Origin: Lingula anatina
Lineage: Eukaryota; Brachiopoda; Lingulata; Lingulida; Lingulidae
Reading direction: 5' to 3'
Length of the DNA: 64,000 bases
Assembly: GCF_001039355.2 (NCBI RefSeq)
Contig: NW_019775735.1
Coordinates: forward strand, 178,194-242,193
In this document: positions 36,977-48,782 of the stretch, piece after piece
How the letters are laid out: each line of letters opens with the position of its first letter
Numbering within the stretch: the first letter of the stretch is position 1
The notes under the pieces: generated by a model
Database searches by the model: none
The model's input: only the letters and a program-made list of their open reading frames with translations
What the model was told of the DNA's origin: nothing
Translations under genes and position numbers: made by a program

Positions 36977-39354
36977 TTCTTAAGTTCAATTTACAGCTTA
37001 ATTATCTCAACTAAAGTGTGCATTTCACATTTTAAACTTTGAAAAATAGCGACAAAAAGAATAAAAAGGAATTAGGTGCATTGCAGCCATTTCAATTTCC
37101 TAAAAAAACCTTTCAGAAAAAAATGAGATAAGAATATCTTGGTAATATGAATTGAATTCACTGTTAAATTTGGTAACGGATTTCTGTTGTAAAATAATTG
37201 AATATCATTATAAAATAAATAAGTCAAGCATCGTGTTAGTTTAATTTTAATTGAGCTTTTTCAGTTTTTGAATAAAAAAGAAATTCTTATAATAATTTCA
37301 CTACAATGTATAGGAAATACGATATTAGAATTAAACTCGAACCTTTATATAAAAAAAATTAAAAATAATAAAATGAAATAAAATAAATTGTAGTATAAGT
37401 TATGAAAAACAAGCAAAAGCAAAGAAACCTGCTTTTACTTATTTATTTATTTATTTATTTATTATTGTACTATCATCACTCATTGTTTCATTTATCGTGC
37501 AGTCAGTAAATGTAACTTTTGGAAAACAATTCTAAGGGAAATTTTATAATGGTGCATGTAATATTTCCTTATCCTCAGCCTCCCTCTACTTCTCGGCAAC
37601 TTGTGTAACATTATGTATAATGTATACATTTGATATGGCACACTCATGACTTTATATTCTCCAATCCACTGGTGTTTAGCCAACAAGTGAACCATTTTTT
37701 ACTTCAAATGCCTTCAAATGAAAATAATGCTCGTAAAGGTAGAGCTTAAGTATAGTAATGGTGCAATAATGTCCGTTAAGCGTGAGGCTGAATTTATTTA
37801 AATCACACTTAGATTGACATGACATTATAACCTTGGCGTACTCAACGATTTTGTTGGGTTATACGTACAGAACTAAACTTTACTATGTCGAGTTTCCAAT
37901 CTAAAAAGGACTGAAATACACATTTTGATTAAGACTTCTCTTTTCTGCGAGTGATCGAAAATAAATTCAATCTTCTCTTACAGGACCATTAAATTAAATC
38001 AGATCAAATTAAACCAAATGCAATTTGATAGTAAAGCTGGGAATTGGAATAATCTAAAATGATTATAAAAGAAATGAAATGATTGAAAATATAAATATTG
38101 AAAATTAACAAAAATTAAGTGGAATATTATGAGAAGAAATAGAATGATAGCATTCAAAGAGAGGGCAATGGCCTTATGAAGGCAGTGAAATTATTTCGTG
38201 AGGACATGCTACGGAGACAAAAAGTCCATACATAAAATACCAAAGTCAAGGCAAAATTTCACAATGTAACAGGATGAAAAAGAGCCAAACAACAACCCTC
38301 AAGGATGTCTGTAACAAATAAATAAATCTTAAGAGTACCATAAAACATGGTTATTATCCAAGATAATTCATCACTTGATTCAGAAATAAAACGATTAGTG
38401 TAATTTGGTTGCTTAATCGAAAATAGCAAAAGAGGAAAAAGTCGAACAAAAACAATGAGGTGACTGTATCCTTGAAAAGGACCATACGCCTGAGAAAGGT
38501 GCGTCCCACTTTCCTTTCTTCTACATTTCCCGCTGACTTAAAACACCGTGGCACGTCATTGCCTATTTGGTTAGCCGAAAAACAACAAAGACTGAGCCCA
38601 TAGTAACTTGCAGTTAACACCAAAAAACAAAGTTCTATGAAACGATGTTCTAATACCAGTCTACAGAAAGGGCAAACAAAAATCCAAAGTTATTCTGTAC
38701 ATTTCAGTTTACCAGGCGAATACTGAAGTATATCAAGAATGCACACGGCATGTCCTATTAATCATTGCAGTCAATGCTGTGCGCACGGGGAGTATGCAGG
38801 ACTCATTTCACTGGAAAATGTCCTATTTTGGCCACCGATAATGTCTTATTAATGATGTTATTTTGGTGCTTCTATTCCCCATACATGACAGGCGGCTTGC
38901 CCGAGCTGATAAATCATAAAAAATAAAAGGCTAAACATGAGGAGAATAAAGATATGTATTGTATGTTTTGAGGACAAAAAACGTTTGTGACGTTTTATAT
39001 TTATTTGTTTAGGTGTAAAAGAAAAAAAAGTAAAAACAACACTGAGTTTTGCATGTTTTGATGAACGATTTTTCAATATAGTACAGGCCTAGAAAACAAT
39101 TTGCAGCTGAGTAGAATTTCATATTTTGTGAATGTTTTAGTGGTATATTTTGATAAAGTGAGTTATCATTGATATATCTTTATCAAATCAAAATACTCTT
39201 ACTCACTGGAAAATAATATAGACATATCAAGTTGGGCTTACGAAAAGGGTGTGCATTTAGTATACCAGTGGAAGCGACGTAATGAATATTTCGGGCAAGG
39301 CATGAATGTTAAGTTAAAAATCGTTGAAATGGTTTGAAGTGGGAAACTGAAAAG

Positions 39355-39355
<1 letters not shown>

Positions 39356-39385
<30 letters not shown>
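39356..39385. repeat. (CA)n microsatellite
   Basis: About 15 CA dinucleotides. Confidence 0.95.
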
Positions 39386-39386
<1 letters not shown>

Positions 39387-42300
39387 TTCGTCCAATTTGT
39401 TTTTGAATATGGCCGTTCATCACTTCGTAATGATGAACCCATTCAACAGTCCAAATAATCACCAACGAATAGCCACTAAGTAGAAAGAGATAGCCACCAT
39501 TGCCACACACATCTCATGTTTTTACACGCCCACTGAAACGTCTCTTTCGGCATTCCCATACTTCTCCTTTGATCAGAATATTTTACTTATCACGAAGATC
39601 GGCGGGGCTCTTTGATGTCCATGGCCACATATCATTCACTTGGAAATCAAGAGCACCCAGGCGCAGAATTTCCCACTCTTGTAAGTTCTCAATATAGAGG
39701 TTTATTGGTGATTTTTTTTTACTTATTTGTTAACTTACAGAATACCGGAAATTATGCACCGTATTTAGGAAACATTTCTTTTTATTTAGTTCGTTTCTCT
39801 TCGTGCTTTTCGTTGGCGTTGTCTTCATAAATATGCAAGCGAATCCTCATGAGGAAATACAAGCTAACGAAAGATTAATAAAGCTAGTTTCTAATGCCTG
39901 CGATTTATTTGAATAAAAGAAGATGAGGACTTGTTTCTTTCCTTTCCACACCACACTTTCAACAGCAATATTCACGAAATTTAGGATCTCGTAGAGAGCC
40001 TTGCGTGATTGGTGTGCACCCGCAAAATGCCAAAGGAATGAATAATGGCGCCTTCAACAATGTGAATAATTTGACTCCCCGATGTCCTGCTTGATTACAC
40101 AATTCACTTAGTTATACCTTCTCTGATCTGGTGAAATTCCGGGGAGAAACCAACTCCGCAGCCAAGGGACTGCGAACTGCTTCTCTCCATCATTCACTTG
40201 TTGAAGAAATAGGCTTATCGTGCTATGCAGATTAGTTTTGGACAGTTTTAAAGCTATCTTTATCCTCTGGAGACTTGAATGATGTTTTCATGTATTTTTT
40301 GTATTGATGCGTCATTATTAAACCATTTATTTGTGATGAACGACTACTGCTCATATTTTGAAAAGAACAGGGTCATAAAGCACAGGAAAACGCCATGGTT
40401 CATACTTAAAACCCGACTAAAAAATCTAAAAGTTTTGTCTTGTTTTGTTACCTTAACATATGACACAGAATCAACTGTAATATTTCAAATCGTCGTCATG
40501 ATAAAGATTTAAATTATCATAGCACACAATTTATCGTCAGTTAACCCTGACATTTCACCGTCTTTTTATTGTCACAAATACAAGTATCATATTTCCAAAG
40601 TCTCCAGATATTAACTCAGGCTTTTCATTTGACGAACATGTAATAAGTTATATATGAAATTCCCAGTTCATAGATAAATAGATGAAATATATCAAATTGA
40701 TTTTAATTATGCATGAGATAAAAAAATATTCCATGATTTTTTACTGACTAGATGCGTAAGACTACGGATAATAAATAATAATAATTTTAACATTGGATCT
40801 GGTCATACTTTGTCCATGTTTTATGAAATAAATTGTCGTTTTATTATTACTTAAACATTATAATAGTGTTCTTGGATTTTTTCATTATATCCCTGATGTC
40901 CATAAAATAAAGGAGAAAAAAGGACACTTTTGTTTAGGATTAAAAGAGGAAATAATGCAAATATTTTTTGTTTTCCCAAGAAAGATGAAAACAAAGTCGC
41001 ATAAATGAACGAGTATCTTTACAGTTAAATAGAATATTATAAACCGGGCATTTTAATTGCTGAAATTTTGTATTGCACGATGTAAACCGCATGCTTTCGC
41101 CAAGGTCATGCGTTTTAATTATCTCCGATACGATGCGCATTCCTGAGCGACACTCTTTATTATTATCAACCGTGATATTCTAGTCACCAAGGTCAAGGTT
41201 TTCATTCATCATCGCTGTATTTAATCCGGTCAGCTGATTGCATCACATCTTTATGGTGGAATTGTGATTTAGGGATTGCATTAACAGAAGTGAAAAAGAT
41301 AAATTACTTACAAGGATCCCGATGTTGCAAAAGAGGGACGCCCGTGTTTGTTTGGATGTGGAGCTATGTCATGCCTGCATTGTCAGAAAAAAGAAATTGG
41401 CTTGTATTTTGCTGCTGGGAGAGAGCTATGGCATTTTCCTGCATATTTGATATAGATTGTTTTTGATGGGGTTTGTTTGAAACCGTCTACTGTATTTTGC
41501 AAAAAAAAGTATAAACATATATATGTTAAATATTGTACAAATTAAAAGGGATTTATTAGGATGAAAGGAATACAACTTTTTTCCTTTCAGTTTAAATAGT
41601 ATGGTTACATCTGCTGATACACGTACGTAAAAACACAAATACTGGCTTATGAAAAAAAATACATATATATAATATTTAATTGTTAAATAAGGAAGGCAAT
41701 AAGGGTTCTGTGTGAAGGTAAGCCGAGCTTTACCTGAATGGAATTTATTGGGCACAGAGGAAAATTTATTTTTCAAAATAACGAAAAATAGGCGCTCGGA
41801 ACGCAAAATGCGGTTAGCCATGAAATATTAAATTTAGTTATTATCAAGGGCTCACATGATGGCAGATTACTTAGCCAATGATCACTAAGACAAGATAAAT
41901 TTGGCCATTTTTATCACATTATTACCGACCGTGTGATACTTATGTATAAATCATAACATCAATGATTACAACTTAATAGATAACAATTTTCCTTTTTACT
42001 GCATTTCGAAAAAAAAGACAATAGCTATATCTGATCTGATATAATCTTAAATGCCTTGATCTCGTTTACAAATAAAAAAGAAGTTAAAAATGTTCATCAG
42101 ATAGCAGGGCGATGCTCACCCCCACTTCAACTGTCTTCCTCATTATTAACCCCAACGACACTTTATAAAATTCATACGAAGATTACAGTGGGAGATAGAA
42201 ATTTAAATGACTGGGCAATTTTGATTAATGGAAGAAATAAGCCCTCGATGGGCCATCAGCGGTGATTATGACACTAAGCATGGGCATTGTTTATTGTGAA

Positions 42301-43604
42301 ATGACATAGAAGGCAACAGTCTAGAACTGTGGACACTTAGGAGTTAAAAGGTCAGGATAGACAGCCAGGCGCAATGGTAATTTGAGCGGCATATCTGGCC
42401 AGGGATGAAATAAATAATATTTGAGGACATGAAATTGAAGAAACGAATTCGTGAGAATGAAATGGGGAATGAAACTGATTCGTAGCAAAGTAAATTGTAA
42501 ATATTTTGTAGATTTTTTTCATGTTTGCGAATTAGATTGCATCAAGGAGTTCAACAATTAAATGATATATGACAATGCGTATGTACATATGCACTATATA
42601 AACGTTTATATGTATCGGATCACATGAAAATTATGGAAATTATACATCATATTCGTACGTTTTATAGTAAATACAACAATAATAAACAGTTGTGTGTCGG
42701 ACACGCGCACACACACATAAACAAACATACACACACGTACAAACACACACAAAGGCACGCCCAAAATAATACCAAACGAATAAAATCAATCCATATGAAA
42801 CTCACAAAAATAATATGAACAATATCTAAGGTACAACCAAAGGGAATCAGTTCTTAGTGTAAATTGATACCCACCTATTATGCATGCTTTCAAAACATGA
42901 ATTTAATATTTTACTCATTCTAACACAACAGGGGTATGCGGCTACATGTGTTTCACTGGGGTGTTGAATATTACTGCCTGTTTATCTCAATAAATATATA
43001 AATGTAAATATGAATTTTGATTAATGTAAGTTAAATTTTACGTAGAGATTTATGAATAACAAAGTCAATATTTTGTAAACACTGAAGAAAATCATAAAAG
43101 TACAGCAAGTTACAAAAAGACTGTATTATGTATACAGAATTCCGGATTCCGTACAAAAATTTAAACTATTTTTAAACAAAGTTTGCAAAGTTCAGTATCA
43201 TGATTCAGTGTAAATTCCCTCTAGCATCTATAACAAAAAATTACACCGCTTCTAAAATGAATTCTGTTTGAAACTGATGCCTTTAACTCCACTGCAAAAC
43301 ACACAGCGTAATTTCCACCAACTATAAAGGCACGCTGACACGAGAAAGGTGTACCCATGGCTTGCCCTAAGGATCATCGTAATTTAAACGACACTTATGT
43401 CCTCCATTATTAGGTGATATTTATGGCCTATGTCTTGGCCTCTTCTAAACAGACAGGCGGTTAACCTAAATCCTCCTTAAACAGGGAAAAATGAAGGAGA
43501 CACGCCTACTTTTTCCAGGTGTACCAAACCGCTTGCTTAATTGTCAATTATTTGGTCATCTTTTGTTTAATAAAGTTTCGCATGCACAGGGGCTGTCGAC
43601 ACGA

Positions 43605-43764
43605 CCAATTATGATGTATAGCGAAAGGTCAAAAGTCGGCGACCTGATTGGGCACGACTTGTCACGTGGTATGTAAATGAGACGCATGGTTGCTATATGG
43701 AGTCGTGCTATAGACAAGTGACGAGGAAAATAGTTCTCAGAGCATTCAGTGAAAATTTATAGCG
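43605..43764 (+). promoter_or_regulatory. Hox4 proximal promoter and 5' leader
   Basis: The stretch before the Hox4 start codon has a CCAAT box (43605-43609), an inverted CCAAT box ATTGG (43647-43651), an E-box CACGTG (43663-43668), an octamer-like ATGTAAAT (43671-43678) and a TATA-like GCTATATGG. The adjacent ATTGG and CACGTG sites recall the NF-Y plus USF control known for vertebrate HOXB4. The start codon follows AAAATTTATAGCG. The transcription start cannot be placed exactly. Confidence 0.6.
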
Positions 43765-44158
43765 ATGAGTGCTTTCCTCATGAACTCTGGGCCGTTTGCG
43801 GATCCCAAATTTCCTCCAACGGAGGACTTCTCGCAGACGAACTATATTAGCCATCACCAGCAGGAATTTCTGCGGCCGGCAGTGACCAGCTATGGACAGT
43901 GGCACCACCCCGACCATCAGCGGTTCAGAGAAGATAACTTCTCGCCGGGGGCTGCCCTGTATGCCTGTGCTGCACAGAACGGAGGGATGGGGACGTCGAT
44001 GTCGCACCCCACCACCCCTCTTAGTCCTCTCCCGGCTCACACACACGCCGTCCAGACGTCCAGTCAGCCTCAACTGCCTCAAACCTGTGCCACGACTCTC
44101 CAACCACCCCCTCAGCCTATCATCTACCCTTGGATGAAGAGAATGCACCTGGGAGCAG
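43765..44158 (+). CDS. Hox4: Hox4 exon 1 (N-terminal region with hexapeptide)
   Basis: This exon encodes residues 1-131 of a 235-residue Hox4 (Deformed-class) transcription factor, plus the first base of codon 132. The start ATG at 43765 gives MSAFLMNSGP, the N-terminal motif typical of Hox4. DPKFPP followed by an acidic/SQ-NY segment (residues 13-28) is also characteristic of the group. A low-complexity Pro/Gln/Thr/His stretch follows. The PBC-binding hexapeptide IYPWMKRMH has Y121 at 44125 and lies just before the splice donor (GCAG before GTAAGACAG, GT at 44159-44160). The intron is phase 1 and interrupts the linker between hexapeptide and homeodomain, as in most Hox genes. The product acts in the nucleus with Exd/Pbx partners. 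A long open frame on the opposite strand is a shadow of this exon. Confidence 0.96.
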
Positions 44159-46443
44159 GTAAGACAGATATTTTCTCCCTCTGTCCACATGTACAATTTG
44201 CACGCACAGTATAACACATATGTGTTTGCATATGTATATTTATACTGTTCCGTATATAGAAATAGTTGGTATTTCACGCGGTATGCATACACAGCGTCAA
44301 ACCTTTATACCGAACTTGTGTACGCGCAGCTGTGACATATGTGTGCTGGTTAGTTTACAGCGGTCGTTGTGGGGATTGTTATTGTTCGTGTTGCCTTAAT
44401 TGAGAGTAATTTTGTGTTTATAAAGTCGTGTTTTATTTTAAGAGATCGTTAAATCCCTGCATACTGCCCTCAGAATCCATCCCTATACATCAGATTGTTG
44501 TATATTCATGATGGCAGCGTTAAAAGTAATTAATGTCATCATGACATTATTTTTGATAAAATTCCAAAATTAACAAGGCTTGTTACATTGACGCGAAATT
44601 GTTTAGTACAAATTGTACATATAACCTAGGGACACGCCATAAGCAACTTAGACATTCATTCCTCAATAGTATAGTCAAACAACCGATAATGCGGAAAACA
44701 TCGCAGTCAACATCAAAGGATATCTGAGGTAAAACTATTCAGTAACTAGTCAGTTCTATTACCCCGCCAGAAGGTCGCCCCTGCACCTAGTAGTACTGAT
44801 CCCTCACCCCTTTTCTCCACACTTAATGTCATAATATCTAAGTATTGGATAGGTGTCCAGCAGAGCGTATTAATGAAATTGGATATATACTGTCACTGCC
44901 AGTGGCGGCTGTGGACAGCAGCTGCAGCAAGAAGACGCTAATAATACATACAACACACTGTAGTTAGAAGAGTAAATCAGCGCGTGGAAAAACCTGGGTG
45001 CATTATTCCAACAAGAGAAAACGATCGATTGTGCAATACAAACTAGATTCCTTTCAGAAATATAAATAAATAAAATTACAATATTTTTTTTACAATTTTC
45101 CTAGGTTTTATAGTAAGTGGGACGTGTTAATAATGTAATTTAACTTCACCTGAGGACCGCATGAATCAAACATAATCTCAGAAATTCTTGAATAAATAAT
45201 TGAATAAATAAATGAAATAAATAAATGACAAAATAAACAAATAAACAGATATAAAATAGTGTCTTGTATCCACCTAAAACCAACATCTTAACTGAATTTA
45301 GTTTAAGGCGTCTTTTCGACCACACTATCTTTAAGGCGTATATTAACTGACGCAATATTTCAAAATATCAAAAGTTTTCAAATTTCATTTTATTGCCCTG
45401 CCAAAGTACCAAACAGTTATGGAAATGTTCAGCATATGCAAAATTATGAATTTTAATTGTACGTAGAAATTTGAAATGAAAACAAATATTCTATTTAGTA
45501 TGTGCTTTTAAACAATTGTAACACCGTCCACAAATCACAATAAAATTACCCCAAATTTTAGAATTCAAGGGGAGGAGCGAACCAGCATAAGGTTAAAAAA
45601 AAATTCGAACTATTAACGTCCGTATACCCCTGCTGTTACACGAATCGTGTTATTTCAGGGTTAAAATTGCTGTTTAATGCCTCCATCAATTACTGGAATG
45701 ATGGTAAAAACGCAATATATCTTTGTAATGAAGTATCCAGACGCCAACCTTTGTTATCCTCTTAAAGCAAAGGGGGACGGATTGTTCCAACTCTTTTCTC
45801 CAGCGCGGTGTTTCTTTTTCTACCTTTTAGCTACTGACAGGTGACACGGTAATCAGTTGGTTATTTTATTCACTTAGGGCTCCATAATCACAATCACATT
45901 ATATTTATATGGTTTTATTCTTTGGTTTCATTCTTTTAAAACTATTCTAACCAAGATAAATAATCTAAACCAACATAAGTATAATGTGTCCATTACATAG
46001 TTTTTATAGCAGATAATGGTTTTCTTATAGAAACTAATGGTACCATAAACTATAAAGTACTAAAAGGAAGAGCATGATTACCCAACCATCAAAATTAGAA
46101 ATGGAATATTAAAATAAAATGAACACAAAAAACTTTATATTAAATTAAAACTATAATTTAAGAATTTCAGAAGAATGGTGTAAAATTTAGCAAGATAATT
46201 TCAAAATGAAACATTTATGAAAAGGCCATGACTGTTGCTAGCCGCAGGGTCGATGTTAATTACACCTGGAATTAAGGACTGCAAAACCAGTTCCCCGTTT
46301 CTCACCTATGATTGTTTTAAAGGATAAGCATCAGCGACGGTCATATGAGACCGTGTGATGAATGGTTGTCATTTTGACACAAAGTTGTCCTTAGAAGGAC
46401 TCATCCCTACTTGGGTGTCAACGGCGCCATCTGGATGGGTGGC

Positions 46444-46448
<5 letters not shown>

Positions 46449-46490
<42 letters not shown>
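46449..46490. repeat. (AG)n microsatellite in Hox4 intron
   Basis: About 21 AG dinucleotides without interruption. Confidence 0.95.
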
Positions 46491-46492
<2 letters not shown>

Positions 46493-46885
46493 ATGGCTGA
46501 CGATGCCTTATGTGTTGATAGGTATAATACACTGATTACAGACCAAAGGCATGGTCAGATGTAACTAGACCTAATAGCCAAAAAATATTATGATCTATGA
46601 CATAATTTTTATATGGTAAGGTACAGGGAAACTTGAGCTTTTTTAATTGTATTTTAAACCATATAAAGAATATTGGACACAATGTCAAAAGAAAAGTATA
46701 TTTTGATACAGTGTCATTGAATTACTTTTTAAAAAGTCATATAAAGCCATACATTACCCGAAGAAGAGGCGGTTGAACTTAAGTCATATACATATTCACC
46801 AGCACTTTGGCTACCAGCAAAAAAGTGTTGGAAAGACCCGTACTCATTTCGACCTCTTTTGGGCAATGATATTTTCCAAAACAAA

Positions 46886-47008
46886 ACCCTAAATATGCTA
46901 AGCCAATGTTTTTTTGACAATTAAGTGAAACGCACGATTTCAAACGATGCAGACAAAATGAATGAGGAATGCATATTGTTCTGTATTCTGTGGGGTGGTT
47001 GTCATTGC
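46886..47008. repeat. Diverged repeat pair in Hox4 intron, copy 1
   Basis: Related to 48645-48782. Shared landmarks in order are TAGCCAATG or a close variant, TAAGTGAAACG, ATTTC-AACGA-GCAGACAAA, ATGAGGAATGCAT, TTGTTCT and TAGTTGTCATT or a close variant. Similarity appears to extend slightly upstream of 46886. No coding frame is shared. Confidence 0.75.
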
Positions 47009-48029
47009 TAGACATTGCTAAGGACTCTTAAGGCATCAGCAATGTAACTATTTACACAGAAGTCATAACACCCGGGTTTTGTTGCAATAAGTAACCTTGG
47101 GTCTAACGTCACTAGACTATATCACTACCAAAAAAAGAACCCCGTCAATATGCCAGGTGTATGAACTGAGGTGCAGACCCCGCGCAACCTTCAGCACCCT
47201 TAACTGCCATTTTAAGAAACAAATGATCACTTGCACGAACAACCGCAAACTTTGTGAAAAAGATTCTGCACAGTAGGAGAGAACGTCAGTGGTCTACACC
47301 AACATTGGGTGGAACAAGTAAAACGATCCGGTGTGAAGGATTTATCATTTGTATTTAAGGTTAGGGAAAGCAACATTTAAGGTGAAACCAAGAATCCGTT
47401 ACCAAAGGGTAACTCAATTGGAGGCAATTGAAAAGGAACTAGCTAGATCATTGAACTCTCTGCGTTATATTACACCCAGTTCAACACATATTGTTTATGT
47501 TTTAACAGCACCTTTCCGCCCGTAATATCGCTATTTGCTTGCTATTAAATTATAAAATTCTTGATAATCATCAAAGGAAAATTAAAGAAAGCATCCTACA
47601 AAGAGAGAAGACACGGTGGTAGAAACTGACATTGATTATATGCCATAAATCAATAAAATCACTTATCTCAATCTGAAAAAATCCAATACCCTTAAAATGT
47701 ATATTGCAAAGATCATGTGTCATCGAACCGTTATCTGGTTTTTCACAGAATGCCATTGACGGTGTTTTAGGTATTAATAAGCTATTATGCATGCCAGGTT
47801 TATCTTTGGCCAACTTTGACCTTTGGCCACCCGTACTAGATAGAGTAAGATAAGACACGGTGCATCTTACTCATGTACAAGTATAGATTTAAATTCAGTC
47901 ACGTTTACACATTTTTTTCAAGATTGTGCCTTATTGCCTTTACAGATGTTCTGTTGAGTGGGTGTGTGTGTGTGTGTTTTCGAGTTTTTCATTACATCAC
48001 TTCAAATCGAACTTTTGTCCATATGCACA

Positions 48030-48113
48030 CTGATAATGTAGTAATTTTGCACATTTGCAAATCAGTCATAGCTGATAATGTAGTAATTTTGCACATTTGC
48101 AAATCAGTCATAG
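48030..48113. repeat. Exact tandem duplication, 42-bp unit, two copies
   Basis: The unit begins CTGATAATGTAGTAATTTTG and ends AAATCAGTCATAG. The two copies (48030-48071 and 48072-48113) are identical, so the duplication is recent. The unit length is a multiple of three, which is why a chance open frame runs through both copies; no protein is inferred. Confidence 0.95.
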
Positions 48114-48644
48114 CTAGACGTTTGGCTAAATGTTTTCTGTGTGTGAACATGGATGTGGGAATTGATTGTTACGTCATGAACTGGACACTACAGGAAACTA
48201 ACCTGACCATAATATACTGAGTCACCTCAGGTTGTCTACAAATGGATGTCAATGGGGAATGTGACTAACTTATTACAATGATAAACTTTACACAGTAGTG
48301 TATCCTGGCGACAAACTGATGTCCAGGAACAACCCCAACAGATTCACTGACCTATAGTAAAACAGATTAAACTTATGATCTAATTGTTACCTGTTACACT
48401 ACAAATCCATAAAACACGATGGCGTAGAATTGGGGGTAGAATCTTTTAGTTTTGGTTTTAAGTCAAAATAATTCCTCGAGAGAGGTACGAATCCTAAAAA
48501 TGATGCACAGCACTATTCTCAATAATCTATATATAAATATACATGTAGCAGCAAAACGAAAACAAAAAATGAGGCTTTATGTTCCCACAATGACAACAAA
48601 GTGGTACAAAACATTACACGCAGGAAAGGTTTTTGAAAACAATA

Positions 48645-48782
48645 CCTTACTATGGTTAGCCAATGGGTACTTTAACGAATAAGTGAAACGTATAATTTCG
48701 AACGACGCAGACAAATTAAATGAGGAATGCATCTGAGTTGTGTTCTTATTGTTCTATATTCTGAAGGGGTAGTTGTCATTTG
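48645..48782. repeat. Diverged repeat pair in Hox4 intron, copy 2
   Basis: Same orientation as 46886-47008, about 1.76 kb downstream, with an extra ~14 bases (near CTGAGTTGTGTTCT). It could be an old local duplication or two insertions of one dispersed repeat. Confidence 0.75.

Larger units (their letters stand above)
33912..43600. other. Intergenic sequence between mir-10 and Hox4
   Basis: AT-rich sequence with several microsatellites: ATT at 34659-34739, poly-A at 35861-35892, TTTA at 36916-36976 and again near 37437-37462, CA at 39356-39385 and imperfect CA near 42700. Two more balanced zones (about 35400-35650 and 36150-36740) are plausible regulatory sequence. Open frames are under about 130 codons and show no family motif. 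I see no gene. Confidence 0.55.

Noticed and set aside
41426-41821. 131-codon - strand frame between mir-10 and Hox4
   Set aside because: AT-driven composition rich in Phe, Ile and Lys, no domain or signal, and no repeat or neighbour that supports it.
43892-44137. 81-codon + strand frame within Hox4 exon 1
   Set aside because: Alternate-frame shadow of the same exon.
43708-44292. 194-codon open frame on the - strand over Hox4 exon 1
   Set aside because: It is the antisense shadow of a GC-rich, Pro/Gln/Ser-coding Hox exon, with no motif and no independent support.
47873-48220. 115-codon + strand frame with a 14-residue internal repeat
   Set aside because: The repeat is simply the 42-bp tandem duplication; flanks contain a GT tract and show no protein motif.
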